Assembly: GCF_021390535.1 (NCBI RefSeq)
Contig: NZ_JAJUXG010000003.1
Location: forward strand, 248,001-312,000
Reading direction: 5' to 3'
Length of the DNA: 64,000 nucleotides
Source of the DNA: Dyadobacter sp. CY312
Lineage (GTDB): Bacteria > Bacteroidota > Bacteroidia > Cytophagales > Spirosomataceae
Under the pieces are notes generated by a model. The model was not told the DNA's origin. It did no database searches and worked only from the letters and a program-made list of their open reading frames with translations. Of this stretch, positions 26,519 through 35,544 are shown piece after piece; the stretch's first letter is position 1, and every line of letters begins with the position of its first letter. Made by a program: the position numbers and the translations under genes.

Positions 26519-26818
26519 TTCGGCAAACTGCTTTTCTGCAAGCTTTACATCGAGTTGCCACAGTATTCCGTTCTTGAATGAAGTATGATCTTCATCCAGT
26601 GTTTTTTGCAGTTTTTTAATCGCGTCAATAGCTTTCTCGAAACCAGGTAATGTTCGGATGTCGTTCAGCTGTTTTTCGCTGAAACGGAAAACATACAGTT
26701 CCTTGCTATCCCTTTTAATGGTATCCGCTACGGCAAAAGTTTGGGTTAGCAATGCACACGGCTGGCTCTTCACTGATAACGACAGCATTAGAAGAACAAC
26801 AAGGAAACTGTATTTCAT
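26426..26818 (-). CDS. Small secreted protein of unknown function
   Basis: 130 residues. An N-terminal signal (MKYSFLVVLLMLSLSVKSQP) is followed by a soluble, helix-rich, lysine- and glutamate-rich domain with a few Cys (CALLTQTF, KKECPETS). No known domain is visible. It starts 12 nt after the TonB receptor stop on the same strand, so the two are very likely co-transcribed, and it may be a periplasmic accessory of that receptor. Its end coincides with the region where the HEPN-like frame breaks off. Confidence 0.82.
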   Translation of the reverse strand: MKYSFLVVLLMLSLSVKSQPCALLTQTFAVADTIKRDSKELYVFRFSEKQLNDIRTLPGFEKAIDAIKKLQKTLDEDHTSFKNGILWQLDVKLAEKQFAELKKECPETSFGVYRREMDYYRSRFVAKDNK

Positions 26819-26829
26819 GAATTGGTATC

Positions 26830-29430
26830 TTAAAATTTAAATCCTAAACGGGTAAAGAAAAATGCCCCGTTACTTCCCATTTGCACCGGGTCCCAGGCTC
26901 CACCCGACTCTGTAGTTAACGGGCTTTGCATGTCAGGATAGGTGTTCAGGATGTTACTCCCTCCTATTGAGGCAGAAATGTTTTTAGTGAATTTATAACT
27001 TACTGTCAAATCCAACTGCACTTTTGGTCTATATAAATCGGTATACTCGGCTCTGGAATATTTTTCTCCGGTAGCTGCATTCTTTTCTTCGCCATAATTC
27101 CAGTTGATCAGACTGATCTCTCCAAATCGGATTCCTCTCAACATAAAGCTAAGTTTATCAACAGTGTAGTCGAGCGTGAGGTTGATTTTAGAAGGCGGTG
27201 CCGACGCAAGCACAAAATGACGCTCTCTTTCACTAAAATATTTGTCTTCTTTACCAGCCAACTTTGGACTTGTATTGATTTTACCCAACTCCATGTGGTT
27301 AAAATTAGCAGCCAGCGTCGAGCTAAGACGTCCCTTACCAAGCGCAGTTGAATGAGCTACAATTACATCAATTCCGTAAGATGTGGTGGAAGATAAGGCG
27401 TTGGTAAAAAACTGAGCTTCTCCTACTCTCAGAGATTTCAACAGATTTCCTATATCCTTGTCTTCATCGCTGAACTGGCCCGTTAAAACCACGCGATCTT
27501 TCACCTTTACATAATAACCATCCACAGTCACCGAAAATCCTGAAACCGGATTCATGGTTATGCCGAAACTTGCGTTTTCAGAAGTCTCCTGTTTCAACTG
27601 CGGAATACCCAATACTTTGGTAACCTCGCTGTTATTGCCTGCAAGCAATACCTCAACAGCTTGTCCGTTCACGAAATTCGTAAAGGTTGAATTAAAGTAT
27701 TTCTGAGCCAATGAAGGAGCCCTGAAACCTGTGCTCACCGACCCGCGAACAGCATATTGATCCGAAAGTTTGTAACGGAAACCTACTTTACCATTTACTG
27801 TACTTCCAAAATCGCTGTAATTCTCAAATCGTCCGGCAACATCGACAAGCAAACTTTTAGTCAGATCTGCTTCCAAATCCAAATAGCCTCCCACATTAGA
27901 CCGGCTCTCGTTCACCACATTGTATGGTCCAAATCCCGGAAAGCCCTGTGAACCACCTTCATAACGCGGATCATAATTGTAATACGACGGACGTTCACCT
28001 TCAAATATCTTGTAACGCTCTGTGCGATATTCTCCCCCGAAGGCAACATTTAGCCCCTGAAAAACATTCTTGTAAAAACGGGTCAGGTTAAGGTTACTTA
28101 CATTTTGTCCCAACTGAAAACCGCCCGCTTCAAACGATGTTCTTGAGTCCGACCCAAGTGACCTGTTCAGGGAATTTCTTACAGAAAAATCAAATTTATT
28201 GAATCCATAGGTATTACTTGCATCAATACTCCAGTTTTTCCAAACACCTCTTACACCTCCGGTGACAGCCTGGTCATCAATGTCACTTCCAATGATAGGA
28301 TCAAAACCATTTGGATAAATGGACTCAATATTCCGCTTATCGTCTTTACTTCTGGTCCAGGCGTAAGCATCTCCTTTACGTTTGTTGATTCCTCCAAAGC
28401 TATAGAGCTGCACGTTTCTCCATACAGGAATCATCGCATTGTAATAAAAAGCCATATTCTCCACCTTCGGATCACCATATTCGCGGCGCACGATCTCATC
28501 TTCAGGATGTGTATCGGCTCTGTTGGTATGTGCTCTTGAATTGTAGTCTCCTGTCATGTTCAAAAAGCCTCGCTTACCTAACTTTAATCCATAGTTTACA
28601 TTTGCGTTGTAATTAAGACCGTCAAAACTTTTACCATCTGCGCGATAGGAAGCCATATAAATTCCAGCATTCGCATTAGCAGTTAGCTGATTCACATTTT
28701 CTTTCAACACAATATTAATTACCCCTGCAATGGCATCTGAGCCATACTGAGCAGCGGCTCCATCTCTCAATACCTCAATGCGTTCAATGGCAGCGGCAGG
28801 AATGGCGTTCAGGTCAGTTCCGGTATTTCCACGACCACGTGTACCGAATATATTTACCAGGGAAGACTGATGCCTGCGTTTTCCGTTGATGAGTACCAGC
28901 GTTTGATCCGGACCAAGTCCTCTCAGTGAAGCGGGATCCACGTGATCGGCTCCATCAGAACCTGTCTGGCGATTGGAATTGAACGACGGTGCAGCAAACT
29001 GCAAGAGCTGATTCACATCCAGCTGGCCTTGTTTACTGGTAATTTCTGCAATGTTGATCACATCCACGGGTGCGGGCGTGTCTGTCGAAGACCGGTTCAT
29101 ATTTCTTGACCCCACCACGGTGACCTGGTTAAGAAGCGTAGCATTTTCCAGCGTAAAATTCTGAGTTCCCTTTCCTTCAATTTCCCTTACCACACTATTG
29201 TATCCGACAAAGGTCACAACCAGCGTTGCATTATTATACCCCACATCAAGGGTATATATCCCGTTTGCATCCGTAATTGTACCATTATTAGTCCCTCTTT
29301 CAACTATCGAAGCTCCCGGCAATGCATCCCCCTTTTCATCAGTAACTTTCCCCGCCACCTTATATTTCTGCGCAAAAGCAGAAATAGAAATTAATATCAG
29401 GAAGATTGAAACGCAGATTTTGTTCATCAT
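26830..29430 (-). CDS. TonB-dependent receptor
   Basis: Outer-membrane active transporter, 866 residues. Sec signal (residues 1-20), a carboxypeptidase-regulatory-like domain at about 22-95 (YKVAGKVTDEKGDALPGAS), the plug at about 110-235 (PAPVDVINIAEI, LRGLGPDQTLVLINGKRRH, IERIEVLRDGAAAQYGSDAIAGVINIVLK), then a 22-strand-type barrel ending in aromatic FFTRLGFKF. No SusD partner is adjacent, so it is not a classic SusCD pair; the substrate could be a siderophore, vitamin or small glycan. The alternative ATG at 29427 gives the same protein minus one residue. Confidence 0.95.
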   Translation of the reverse strand: MMNKICVSIFLILISISAFAQKYKVAGKVTDEKGDALPGASIVERGTNNGTITDANGIYTLDVGYNNATLVVTFVGYNSVVREIEGKGTQNFTLENATLLNQVTVVGSRNMNRSSTDTPAPVDVINIAEITSKQGQLDVNQLLQFAAPSFNSNRQTGSDGADHVDPASLRGLGPDQTLVLINGKRRHQSSLVNIFGTRGRGNTGTDLNAIPAAAIERIEVLRDGAAAQYGSDAIAGVINIVLKENVNQLTANANAGIYMASYRADGKSFDGLNYNANVNYGLKLGKRGFLNMTGDYNSRAHTNRADTHPEDEIVRREYGDPKVENMAFYYNAMIPVWRNVQLYSFGGINKRKGDAYAWTRSKDDKRNIESIYPNGFDPIIGSDIDDQAVTGGVRGVWKNWSIDASNTYGFNKFDFSVRNSLNRSLGSDSRTSFEAGGFQLGQNVSNLNLTRFYKNVFQGLNVAFGGEYRTERYKIFEGERPSYYNYDPRYEGGSQGFPGFGPYNVVNESRSNVGGYLDLEADLTKSLLVDVAGRFENYSDFGSTVNGKVGFRYKLSDQYAVRGSVSTGFRAPSLAQKYFNSTFTNFVNGQAVEVLLAGNNSEVTKVLGIPQLKQETSENASFGITMNPVSGFSVTVDGYYVKVKDRVVLTGQFSDEDKDIGNLLKSLRVGEAQFFTNALSSTTSYGIDVIVAHSTALGKGRLSSTLAANFNHMELGKINTSPKLAGKEDKYFSERERHFVLASAPPSKINLTLDYTVDKLSFMLRGIRFGEISLINWNYGEEKNAATGEKYSRAEYTDLYRPKVQLDLTVSYKFTKNISASIGGSNILNTYPDMQSPLTTESGGAWDPVQMGSNGAFFFTRLGFKF

Positions 29431-29504
29431 TTTTAGTTTTTAGTTAAAGTGTGCTGTAAAGAAAACAATAATATTTTACCGCAGTAACGAAGCAAATAAA
29501 ATTT

Positions 29505-29512
29505 TATCTTTG
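29505..29512 (+). promoter_or_regulatory. Likely -7 box of the DUF3817 gene
   Basis: TATCTTTG matches TAnnTTTG and lies 36 nt before the ATG at 29549. No clear TTTG at the usual -33 distance. Confidence 0.4.
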
Positions 29513-29548
29513 CCTTAGAATAATACCTTTTTGAATAAACTTAATATT

Positions 29549-29848
29549 ATGATTCTTTCACTGTTAAAATCATCTCTGGGCCGTCTGCGTATTGTAGCAT
29601 TTCTTGAAGGAGTATCACTGCTTTTATTACTAGGAATTGCCATGCCACTTAAATATATGGCCGGTCTGCCGGAAGCTGTCCGTATCGTGGGAATGGCACA
29701 TGGCGTTCTGTTCGTGTTGTACGTTCTGCTTGTAGTACAAGTTGCTATTGAAAGAAGTTGGTCATGGAAAAAAGCAATTTTGAGCATACTGGCTTCTATT
29801 GTTCCTTTTGGTACTTTTTATGCTGATGCCAAATGGTTTAAAGAATAA
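29549..29848 (+). CDS. DUF3817 integral membrane protein
   Basis: 99 residues with three hydrophobic helices. LRIVAFLEGVSLLLLLGIAMPLKY and VGMAHGVLFVLYV are the family marks of DUF3817, a small inner-membrane family of unknown role. I start at ATG 29549; an in-frame TTG at 29531 adds six residues with no conservation expected. It has its own promoter and a terminator whose stem begins on its stop codon. No obvious functional link to neighbours. Confidence 0.88.
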   Translation: MILSLLKSSLGRLRIVAFLEGVSLLLLLGIAMPLKYMAGLPEAVRIVGMAHGVLFVLYVLLVVQVAIERSWSWKKAILSILASIVPFGTFYADAKWFKE

Positions 29849-29872
29849 GCGGGGTTTACTTCCCGCTTTTTT
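29847..29872 (+). terminator. Rho-independent terminator overlapping the DUF3817 stop
   Basis: Stem AAGCGGG (29847-29853) pairs with CCCGCTT (29862-29868), followed by a T-run. The stem begins within the TAA stop. Confidence 0.8.
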
Positions 29873-29929
29873 AATACCAATTTTCGCCCGCAAAGCGAGA
29901 CCCCAATACAACTTCCTACTCCCGACATC

Positions 29930-32101
29930 TTGAAAAAAATTTTACTTCCGCAACTATTCCTGTTTGCGTTTCTTAGTCACGTATTGGCTCAGAAACCCAA
30001 CGAAGAGTATAAATACCATATTCATCCCGCCTCATCCCCGCTCAGAATTGACGGCGCAGGAGATGATCCCGCATGGGCCAGCACTCAGCTAGCCACTGAC
30101 TTCTACATGGTTACGCCTATGGACACCAGTTTTTCCCGGTGTAAAACGGAAGTGCGGATGACCTACGACAAACAGAATCTTTATATTCTGGTAGTCAATT
30201 TTAAGCCTGTAAATGGTGCCATCATTGTCGAGTCGCTTAAAAGAGATTTTAGTTTTGGGAAGAATGACAATTTCCTTCTTTTCATGGACACATTCGATGA
30301 CCGTACCAATGGATTTTCGTTTGGTGCCAATGCGGCCGGCGCACCCTGGGACGGTCAGATGGGCGACGGTGGCGCCGTGGATCTGAGCTGGGACAATAAG
30401 TGGGTTTCAGAAGTAAAAAATGATAGTGAAAAGTGGGTGTGGGAAGCTGCAATTCCATTTAAAAGCATCCGATACAAACCAGGAATCACGGAATGGGGAA
30501 TAAATTTCAGCAGACAGGACCTCACCATTTCAGAAAAATCGGCCTGGGCACCAGTTCCGCGACAATTTCCATCGGCCTCGCTGGCTTATACCGGCGTACT
30601 TGTGTGGGATACACCTCCGCCCAATCCGGGACCAAATATTTCCCTTATTCCTTACGCTGCAACACGACTTACCAGGGATTATCAAAAAGATACACCTGCA
30701 AAATACAAACCTACGGTTGGCGGAGATGTGAAAATTGGTCTCACCCCATCACTGAATCTCGACCTGACCGTAAATCCTGATTTTTCACAGGTGGATGTTG
30801 ATGTGCAACAAACCAACCTGAACCGTTTCGAACTTTTCTTTCCGGAAAGAAGGCAATTTTTTTTAGAAAATGCGGATCTGTTCGCCAACTTCGGATATGC
30901 AACGCTGAGACCGTTTTTCTCACGGCGGATCGGGCTGGGCGTACCCATTCAGTTTGGAGCGCGTATGAGCGGGAAGCTGAATAAGAATTGGCGTATCGGA
31001 GTTTTGGATGTGCAGACCGCTTCTCAGGATAGTACCCCGAAAAATAATTATGCCGTTTTCGCCTTGCAGCGTCAACTTTTTGCAAGATCGAATGTCAGGT
31101 TTCTCTTCGTAAACCGGGACGCAATCAACTATTCGCATGAAAAAAACGAGGGCACAAATCGCTACAACCGCAATATAGGAGCCGAGTTTAACTTAGCAAG
31201 TGCAAGTAATTTATGGACAGGCAAGGTGATGTTTCTGAAATCTTTCACACCGGGGAAATCCAACGACGATTTTTCTCACGCTGCCGATCTGAAATTCAGC
31301 AAAGCAAGTTTTTTCTGGCAATGGCAGCACGAATACGTAGGTAAAAATTACAATGCGGAAGTGGGATATGTTCCCAACGCCACACGGATGGGTTATTACA
31401 AAATCAGTCCAAATGTAGGTTACCTCTTCTTTATCAAGTCCCCAAGTATCATCAGCCATGGTCCAAAACTGGTAAGTAATGTATTTTGGGACAAACAAAG
31501 AAATGTAAGTGACAAGGAATTTATTTTCTCTTATAACATCAATTTCATCAACCGCGCTACCATTTCGGTGTGGGGAGCGAGTAATTACGTGCGGCTATTG
31601 CGGCCGTTCGATCCTACGAATTTGGGTGGAGCAACACTTGGAACTGGTACTGAACACAGCTGGAAATCAACCGGATTTGACATTGCATCGGGCCCTCAAA
31701 ACAGGCTTACTTACAATGCTTCCGCAATTTTTGGCGGTTATTATCAGGGCGGACACCGTAATAATTTAAGGGCAGAACTTGGTTACCGCTTTCAACCGTT
31801 TGTAGCTATTGCCATGGCGGGAAATTACAACGATATCCGGTTGCCTGACCCATGGAACAGAAAAGAATTATGGCTCGTAGGCCCACGGGTGGATGTCACA
31901 TTCACTAACAAACTCTTCTTTACCACCTTTATGCAATACAACAACCAGGCCGATAACATCAATCTTAATTCGAGGCTGCAGTGGCGCTACAAGCCAGCAT
32001 CGGACCTCTTTCTGGTATACACAGACAATTATCTTCCGGAAAATTTCAGAGTTAAAAACCGGGCTATTGTGTTGAAATTCACTTACTGGTGGAACCTTTA
32101 G
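29930..32101 (+). CDS. DUF5916 / CBM9-like outer-membrane protein
   Basis: 723 residues. Signal MKKILLPQLFLFAFLSHVLAQ, then a carbohydrate-binding family 9-like domain at about 40-220 (LRIDGAGDDPAW, EVRMTYDKQNLYI, WEAAIPFKSI, WGINFSRQD). The rest is the DUF5916 barrel-type region, with DVQQTNLNRFELFFPERRQFFLENADLF, a family block, and an aromatic end TYWWNL. Family members sit in the outer membrane of Bacteroidota; their substrate is not known. TTG start at 29930, because it precedes an ideal signal peptide and no ATG is near. Terminator at 32158-32190. Confidence 0.92.
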   Translation: MKKILLPQLFLFAFLSHVLAQKPNEEYKYHIHPASSPLRIDGAGDDPAWASTQLATDFYMVTPMDTSFSRCKTEVRMTYDKQNLYILVVNFKPVNGAIIVESLKRDFSFGKNDNFLLFMDTFDDRTNGFSFGANAAGAPWDGQMGDGGAVDLSWDNKWVSEVKNDSEKWVWEAAIPFKSIRYKPGITEWGINFSRQDLTISEKSAWAPVPRQFPSASLAYTGVLVWDTPPPNPGPNISLIPYAATRLTRDYQKDTPAKYKPTVGGDVKIGLTPSLNLDLTVNPDFSQVDVDVQQTNLNRFELFFPERRQFFLENADLFANFGYATLRPFFSRRIGLGVPIQFGARMSGKLNKNWRIGVLDVQTASQDSTPKNNYAVFALQRQLFARSNVRFLFVNRDAINYSHEKNEGTNRYNRNIGAEFNLASASNLWTGKVMFLKSFTPGKSNDDFSHAADLKFSKASFFWQWQHEYVGKNYNAEVGYVPNATRMGYYKISPNVGYLFFIKSPSIISHGPKLVSNVFWDKQRNVSDKEFIFSYNINFINRATISVWGASNYVRLLRPFDPTNLGGATLGTGTEHSWKSTGFDIASGPQNRLTYNASAIFGGYYQGGHRNNLRAELGYRFQPFVAIAMAGNYNDIRLPDPWNRKELWLVGPRVDVTFTNKLFFTTFMQYNNQADNINLNSRLQWRYKPASDLFLVYTDNYLPENFRVKNRAIVLKFTYWWNL

Positions 32102-32157
32102 GGATTGGGGATTTGAGCGAAGGATTAGGAGTAAATTTGCAACTGAACCAATAACAT

Positions 32158-32190
32158 AACGGCCGACTCCAAAAAGAATCGGCCGTTTTA
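32158..32190. terminator. Terminator between convergent genes
   Basis: Stem AACGGCCGA.. (from 32158) pairs with TCGGCCGTT (32179-32187) around an A-rich loop, with a T-run downstream on the + side. It follows the DUF5916 gene and lies 4 nt before the stop of the LRR gene on the other strand. Confidence 0.8.
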
Positions 32191-32193
32191 TGT

Positions 32194-33684
32194 TTAATAA
32201 AAAACTTCAATATTTTTACTTTTCAGGAGACTGAACTGCTTGTCATACCTGGTTTCCCGATCTTCGGTAAGGAATGGATTCCCTCTCAAATGCAATTTGT
32301 CAAGTTGTTTAATAGCCAGTATCTGGGTTGGAAATTCAGTGAAATTATTTGCAGAAAGATCGAGTTCCTGTAAGTTATCAAGGGCTGTAAGTTGTTGTGG
32401 AAAATTGGTAAACCAGTTGTATCCCAAATCCACCACCTGAAGGTTTTTCATTTTCACAATACTTCCCGGCAATTTGCTGAGTCGGTTATGATGGGCAAAC
32501 AGGGTATTCATATTTTTCATTTTACCTATTTTGGCAGGAAGATCAGTAAGTTCGTTATGCGCCACTGCAAGATGGGTAAGCCTCTTTAATTTTGATATTG
32601 AATTTGGTAAAACGGTCAGGTTATTATAGTAGAGATCCAAAACTTGCAATCCCTTCATTTTTTTTATTCCTGCTGGCAAAGCTGCAATCTGCGACTTGTA
32701 AAAATTGATATCCTTTACCTGTTTTAATTTCCTGAAACTTCTGTTTGTAAGCCCTGTAATCGAATTTCTACCCAACCAAAGCGTTTCCAGCTTTTTGCAG
32801 TTCCTTACAGCATCCGGAATATCCGTTAATTGGTTAGACTGTAAATTCAACAGTTTTAATGTCTTGTTTGAAGTCAGTTTCAAGCCATCGTTCCTTAAAA
32901 TATTTCCGGTCAGTTTTAAATGATTCAGTTTTGGAAGGCGGGAAAGGTCTATGTCCACCTGCTCAATATCGTTGTCAGAAAGGCTTAACATTTCAAGATT
33001 GGGAAATCTGTAAATAACGCCCGGTACGGCTTCGAGCATGGCTTTCTCTATGATCAACTCTTTTACTTTCAAAGAGTCTTTAATCGCCAATGCTCCTTCA
33101 AGACTTTTGATAACACTGTCACGAACCACCACTTTGTGTTCGGAACCTTTGTTTTCTGCCATAAACTTCTTCATCAGACTATCCTGCCTTGCCACTTCCT
33201 TTGGATCCGGCTTGCTGACTTCCAGTACCGTATATACAGACAGCTGGCCTTTTCTGCCAACATGACGGCGCGATACATAATCTGCGAGTTTCGCAGGAAG
33301 GCCGCTATCAATCACTTTGCTCAATGAATCCAGATTTTGTTTTGGCGGTGCAGGTTTTCCGGTCTGATTCATCACCATTCGCATGGTTTCATCTACCTTG
33401 TAAATGCAATAATCCACCTTGCCTTTGTCATTGAAATAGACCTGTGTCAAGATATATGTCTTCACCCGAATATCCGATCCCAGAACACTGTTGTAGGCGG
33501 CATTAAATCTGGTGGACATACTCAGCGGAATCTCATTCCCTACCTCAGGAATGCTACCATAAGTCTTGTCCAACTCTTTCTCCACAATTCCTTTTTTAGC
33601 CACATCAGCCTTACTCACTACCACAGGCTGCGCAGCTAATGAAATACTTAACAGCGAAAGTGTAAAAATTATGAATATTCTCAT
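32194..33684 (-). CDS. Secreted leucine-rich-repeat protein
   Basis: 496 residues. Signal MRIFIIFTLSLLSISLAAQP, a unique domain of about 190 residues (PVVVSKADVAKKG..., with a TonB-like YNSVLGSD...VYFNDKGKVDYCIYKVDE stretch), then about eleven LRRs from residue 205 to 485 of the type LKxLxxLdLyyNnLtxLPxsI. The repeats fit the typical bacterial 23-residue class. Such proteins bind other proteins at the cell surface. I start at ATG 33684 rather than 33693, because it begins a cleaner signal. It may be exported to the periplasm or surface; partner unknown. Confidence 0.9.
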   Translation of the reverse strand: MRIFIIFTLSLLSISLAAQPVVVSKADVAKKGIVEKELDKTYGSIPEVGNEIPLSMSTRFNAAYNSVLGSDIRVKTYILTQVYFNDKGKVDYCIYKVDETMRMVMNQTGKPAPPKQNLDSLSKVIDSGLPAKLADYVSRRHVGRKGQLSVYTVLEVSKPDPKEVARQDSLMKKFMAENKGSEHKVVVRDSVIKSLEGALAIKDSLKVKELIIEKAMLEAVPGVIYRFPNLEMLSLSDNDIEQVDIDLSRLPKLNHLKLTGNILRNDGLKLTSNKTLKLLNLQSNQLTDIPDAVRNCKKLETLWLGRNSITGLTNRSFRKLKQVKDINFYKSQIAALPAGIKKMKGLQVLDLYYNNLTVLPNSISKLKRLTHLAVAHNELTDLPAKIGKMKNMNTLFAHHNRLSKLPGSIVKMKNLQVVDLGYNWFTNFPQQLTALDNLQELDLSANNFTEFPTQILAIKQLDKLHLRGNPFLTEDRETRYDKQFSLLKSKNIEVFY

Positions 33685-33853
33685 GACAAACATTGTTTAA
33701 ATGATGTCACAAATATAACTAAGTATTTAGTCGAAACAAGAGTTTTATAAAATTTTCTTATATATAAAACATGTATTTGATCTGTATATGCTTATGGTTG
33801 GTGATTTTAGAATGAATCGCAGGGCAGGTGATAGTAAGAGCTTTTAAATCTCA

Positions 33854-34190
33854 AAAGCTTAATACCACTTTTACTTATGATCCTTGGACTGTGCCGCAGT
33901 CTGTGTCCTCACAAACGGCTTTGAGTATCGCATTGTGTCCTAACAACGGCTCGCAGATCGTTTGTGGGGACACAAACGATGGCGAAAAGCTTAATACCAC
34001 TTTTATTTAGGTATTAATTATGATGTGGTCGATTTATGATACTTGGAAGTGCCGCAGTTTGTGTCCTCACAAACGGCTTTTGAGCATCGCATTTGTTTCC
34101 TCAAAACGGCTCGCAGATCGTTTGCGGGAACACAAACGATGACGAAAACGATGGCGAAAAAAAACTTCATACCACTTTTACATTGGTATG
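33854..34190. repeat. Hierarchical tandem repeat rich in perfect hairpins
   Basis: In the 33685-34273 gap. Two imperfect units of about 130-170 bp both start AAGCTTAATACCACTTTTA (33855 and about 33987) and a third begins at about 34165. Each unit contains GTTTGTG-TCCT-CACAAAC (first copy one mismatch) and ATCGTTTG..GGRA..CACAAACGAT, a 10-bp stem with a GNRA-type loop (33956-33979 and 34116-34139). A smaller stem CATACCA/TGGTATG closes 34168-34190. No long frame crosses it. Confidence 0.75.
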
Positions 34191-34218
34191 ACCAAAATAA
34201 TTGTCACAATTCCTAGGA

Positions 34219-34268
34219 GCTAAGTAGCTGATAGCAATTAGCCGGGCGGCGTACCGCTATTAGCTTTA
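34219..34268. repeat. REP-like element downstream of polyprenyl synthase
   Basis: TAAGTAGCTGATAGC and TTAGCCGGGCGGC at 34221-34250, ending CGCTATTAGC. Homologous to the element between feoA and feoB. Confidence 0.6.
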
Positions 34269-34273
34269 AAAAA

Positions 34274-35248
34274 TCACTTACTCCTCTCAATAGTATATTG
34301 AACGAGCTGTTCCAGAGAACGGCGGTGCGGGGAATCGGCGAATTCAAACAGCAACGCCCTGGCTTCTTCCACGTAGCGTTCCATTACCTGTTGCGCGTAT
34401 TTTAATCCACCCGACTGTTTCACGAAGTCGATTACTTCGTTCACTTTTTTGGGTTTATGGCTTTCATTTCGGACGATATTGATAATGCGACGTTTTTCCA
34501 ACCAACCAGCCTGGTTGAGTGCATAAATTAATGGAAGAGTCATTTTTTTCTCTTTGATGTCAATACCAAGAGGTTTTCCAATTTCATCTTCGCCATAATC
34601 AAACAGGTCATCTTTGATCTGGAAAGCCATACCCACCTTCTCTCCAAATGCATGCATCCGCTTCACCACTTCTTCACCAGCACCAACGGAACAGGCTCCA
34701 ACAGCACAACAGGAAGCAATAAGCGAAGCCGTTTTTTGTTTTATGATCTGATAATAAACACCTTCATCGATATCCAGTCTTCTGGCTTTTTCAATTTGCA
34801 ACAACTCACCTTCACTTAGTTCACGAACGGCAGTGGAAACGATTTTTAAGAGATCAAATTCCTGATGATCAACTGACAACAATAACCCGCGTGACAGCAG
34901 GTAATCTCCTACCAATACGGCAATTTTATTCTTCCAAAGTGCATTTACAGAAAAGAAGCCTCTTCGATAATTCGAGTCGTCGACCACGTCATCATGAACG
35001 AGCGTAGCGGTGTGAAGTAACTCAATTAAGGCTGCGCCCCGGTAGGTTGATTCCGTCACATTCCCACAAACACCTGCCGACAGAAACACAAACATTGGCC
35101 TGAGTTGTTTCCCTTTCCGCCGAACGATGTAATTCATGATCTGGTCAAGAAGCATGACGTCACTCTTCATAAATTGACGAAATTTTTGCTCGAAAGCTTT
35201 CATTTCATCGGCAATAGGAAGTTGTATATCCTTTATTGAAAGGGTCAT
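34274..35248 (-). CDS. Polyprenyl diphosphate synthase
   Basis: trans-Prenyl chain elongation enzyme, 324 residues, cytoplasmic. First Asp-rich motif LVHDDVVDD (DDVVD at 86-90) and second KDDLFDYGED (DDLFD at 213-217), plus GKQLRPMF at 46-53 for IPP binding. The residue five places before the first motif is Ala (small), which allows chains beyond C20, so a quinone side-chain synthase (octaprenyl or heptaprenyl type, as IspB/HepT) is likely. It stands alone with a -7-like box at 35306-35313. The exact chain length is not readable. Confidence 0.93.
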   Translation of the reverse strand: MTLSIKDIQLPIADEMKAFEQKFRQFMKSDVMLLDQIMNYIVRRKGKQLRPMFVFLSAGVCGNVTESTYRGAALIELLHTATLVHDDVVDDSNYRRGFFSVNALWKNKIAVLVGDYLLSRGLLLSVDHQEFDLLKIVSTAVRELSEGELLQIEKARRLDIDEGVYYQIIKQKTASLIASCCAVGACSVGAGEEVVKRMHAFGEKVGMAFQIKDDLFDYGEDEIGKPLGIDIKEKKMTLPLIYALNQAGWLEKRRIINIVRNESHKPKKVNEVIDFVKQSGGLKYAQQVMERYVEEARALLFEFADSPHRRSLEQLVQYTIERSK

Positions 35249-35305
35249 ATTAATAATCGGGGGGCACTCTAATCCCTACTGGTGTGAAAAGCTGGTTGCA
35301 GAAAC

Positions 35306-35313
35306 CAAAGTTA
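35306..35313 (-). promoter_or_regulatory. Likely -7 box of the polyprenyl synthase promoter
   Basis: On the minus strand this reads TAACTTTG, matching TAnnTTTG, about 58 nt upstream of the start. Confidence 0.4.
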
Positions 35314-35503
35314 GTTATTTAAATAAACCGGTTTCAGGATTCCAATGTTCAAATTTGGAATAAAATCTTTTGTTTATACCAATTTTAGAATGAAAATGTT
35401 TAGAATTGAGAAAAAAAGAATGTGAATGGCGAAAAGGCAGACTTTGTTCTTTTGCTTCTTTCCTTCCTTCTGAATCGAATTCAACGATATTTCCTTTACA
35501 AAA

Positions 35504-35540
35504 AAGCTGAAAGCAAATTGCTAACGGCTCACAGCTAGTA
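35504..35540. repeat. REP-like fragment before the patatin gene
   Basis: AAAGCTGAAAGC and TTGCTAACGGCTCACAGCTAG share modules with the other elements, in degenerate form. Confidence 0.35.
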
Positions 35541-35544
35541 CAAT

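Noticed and set aside
33854..34190. Possible CRISPR array
   Set aside because: Repeat units are long, imperfect and only two to three in number, with no equal-length unique spacers and no cas genes.
33694..34273. Insertion-sequence remnant
   Set aside because: No transposase fragment or terminal repeat with target duplication is visible.
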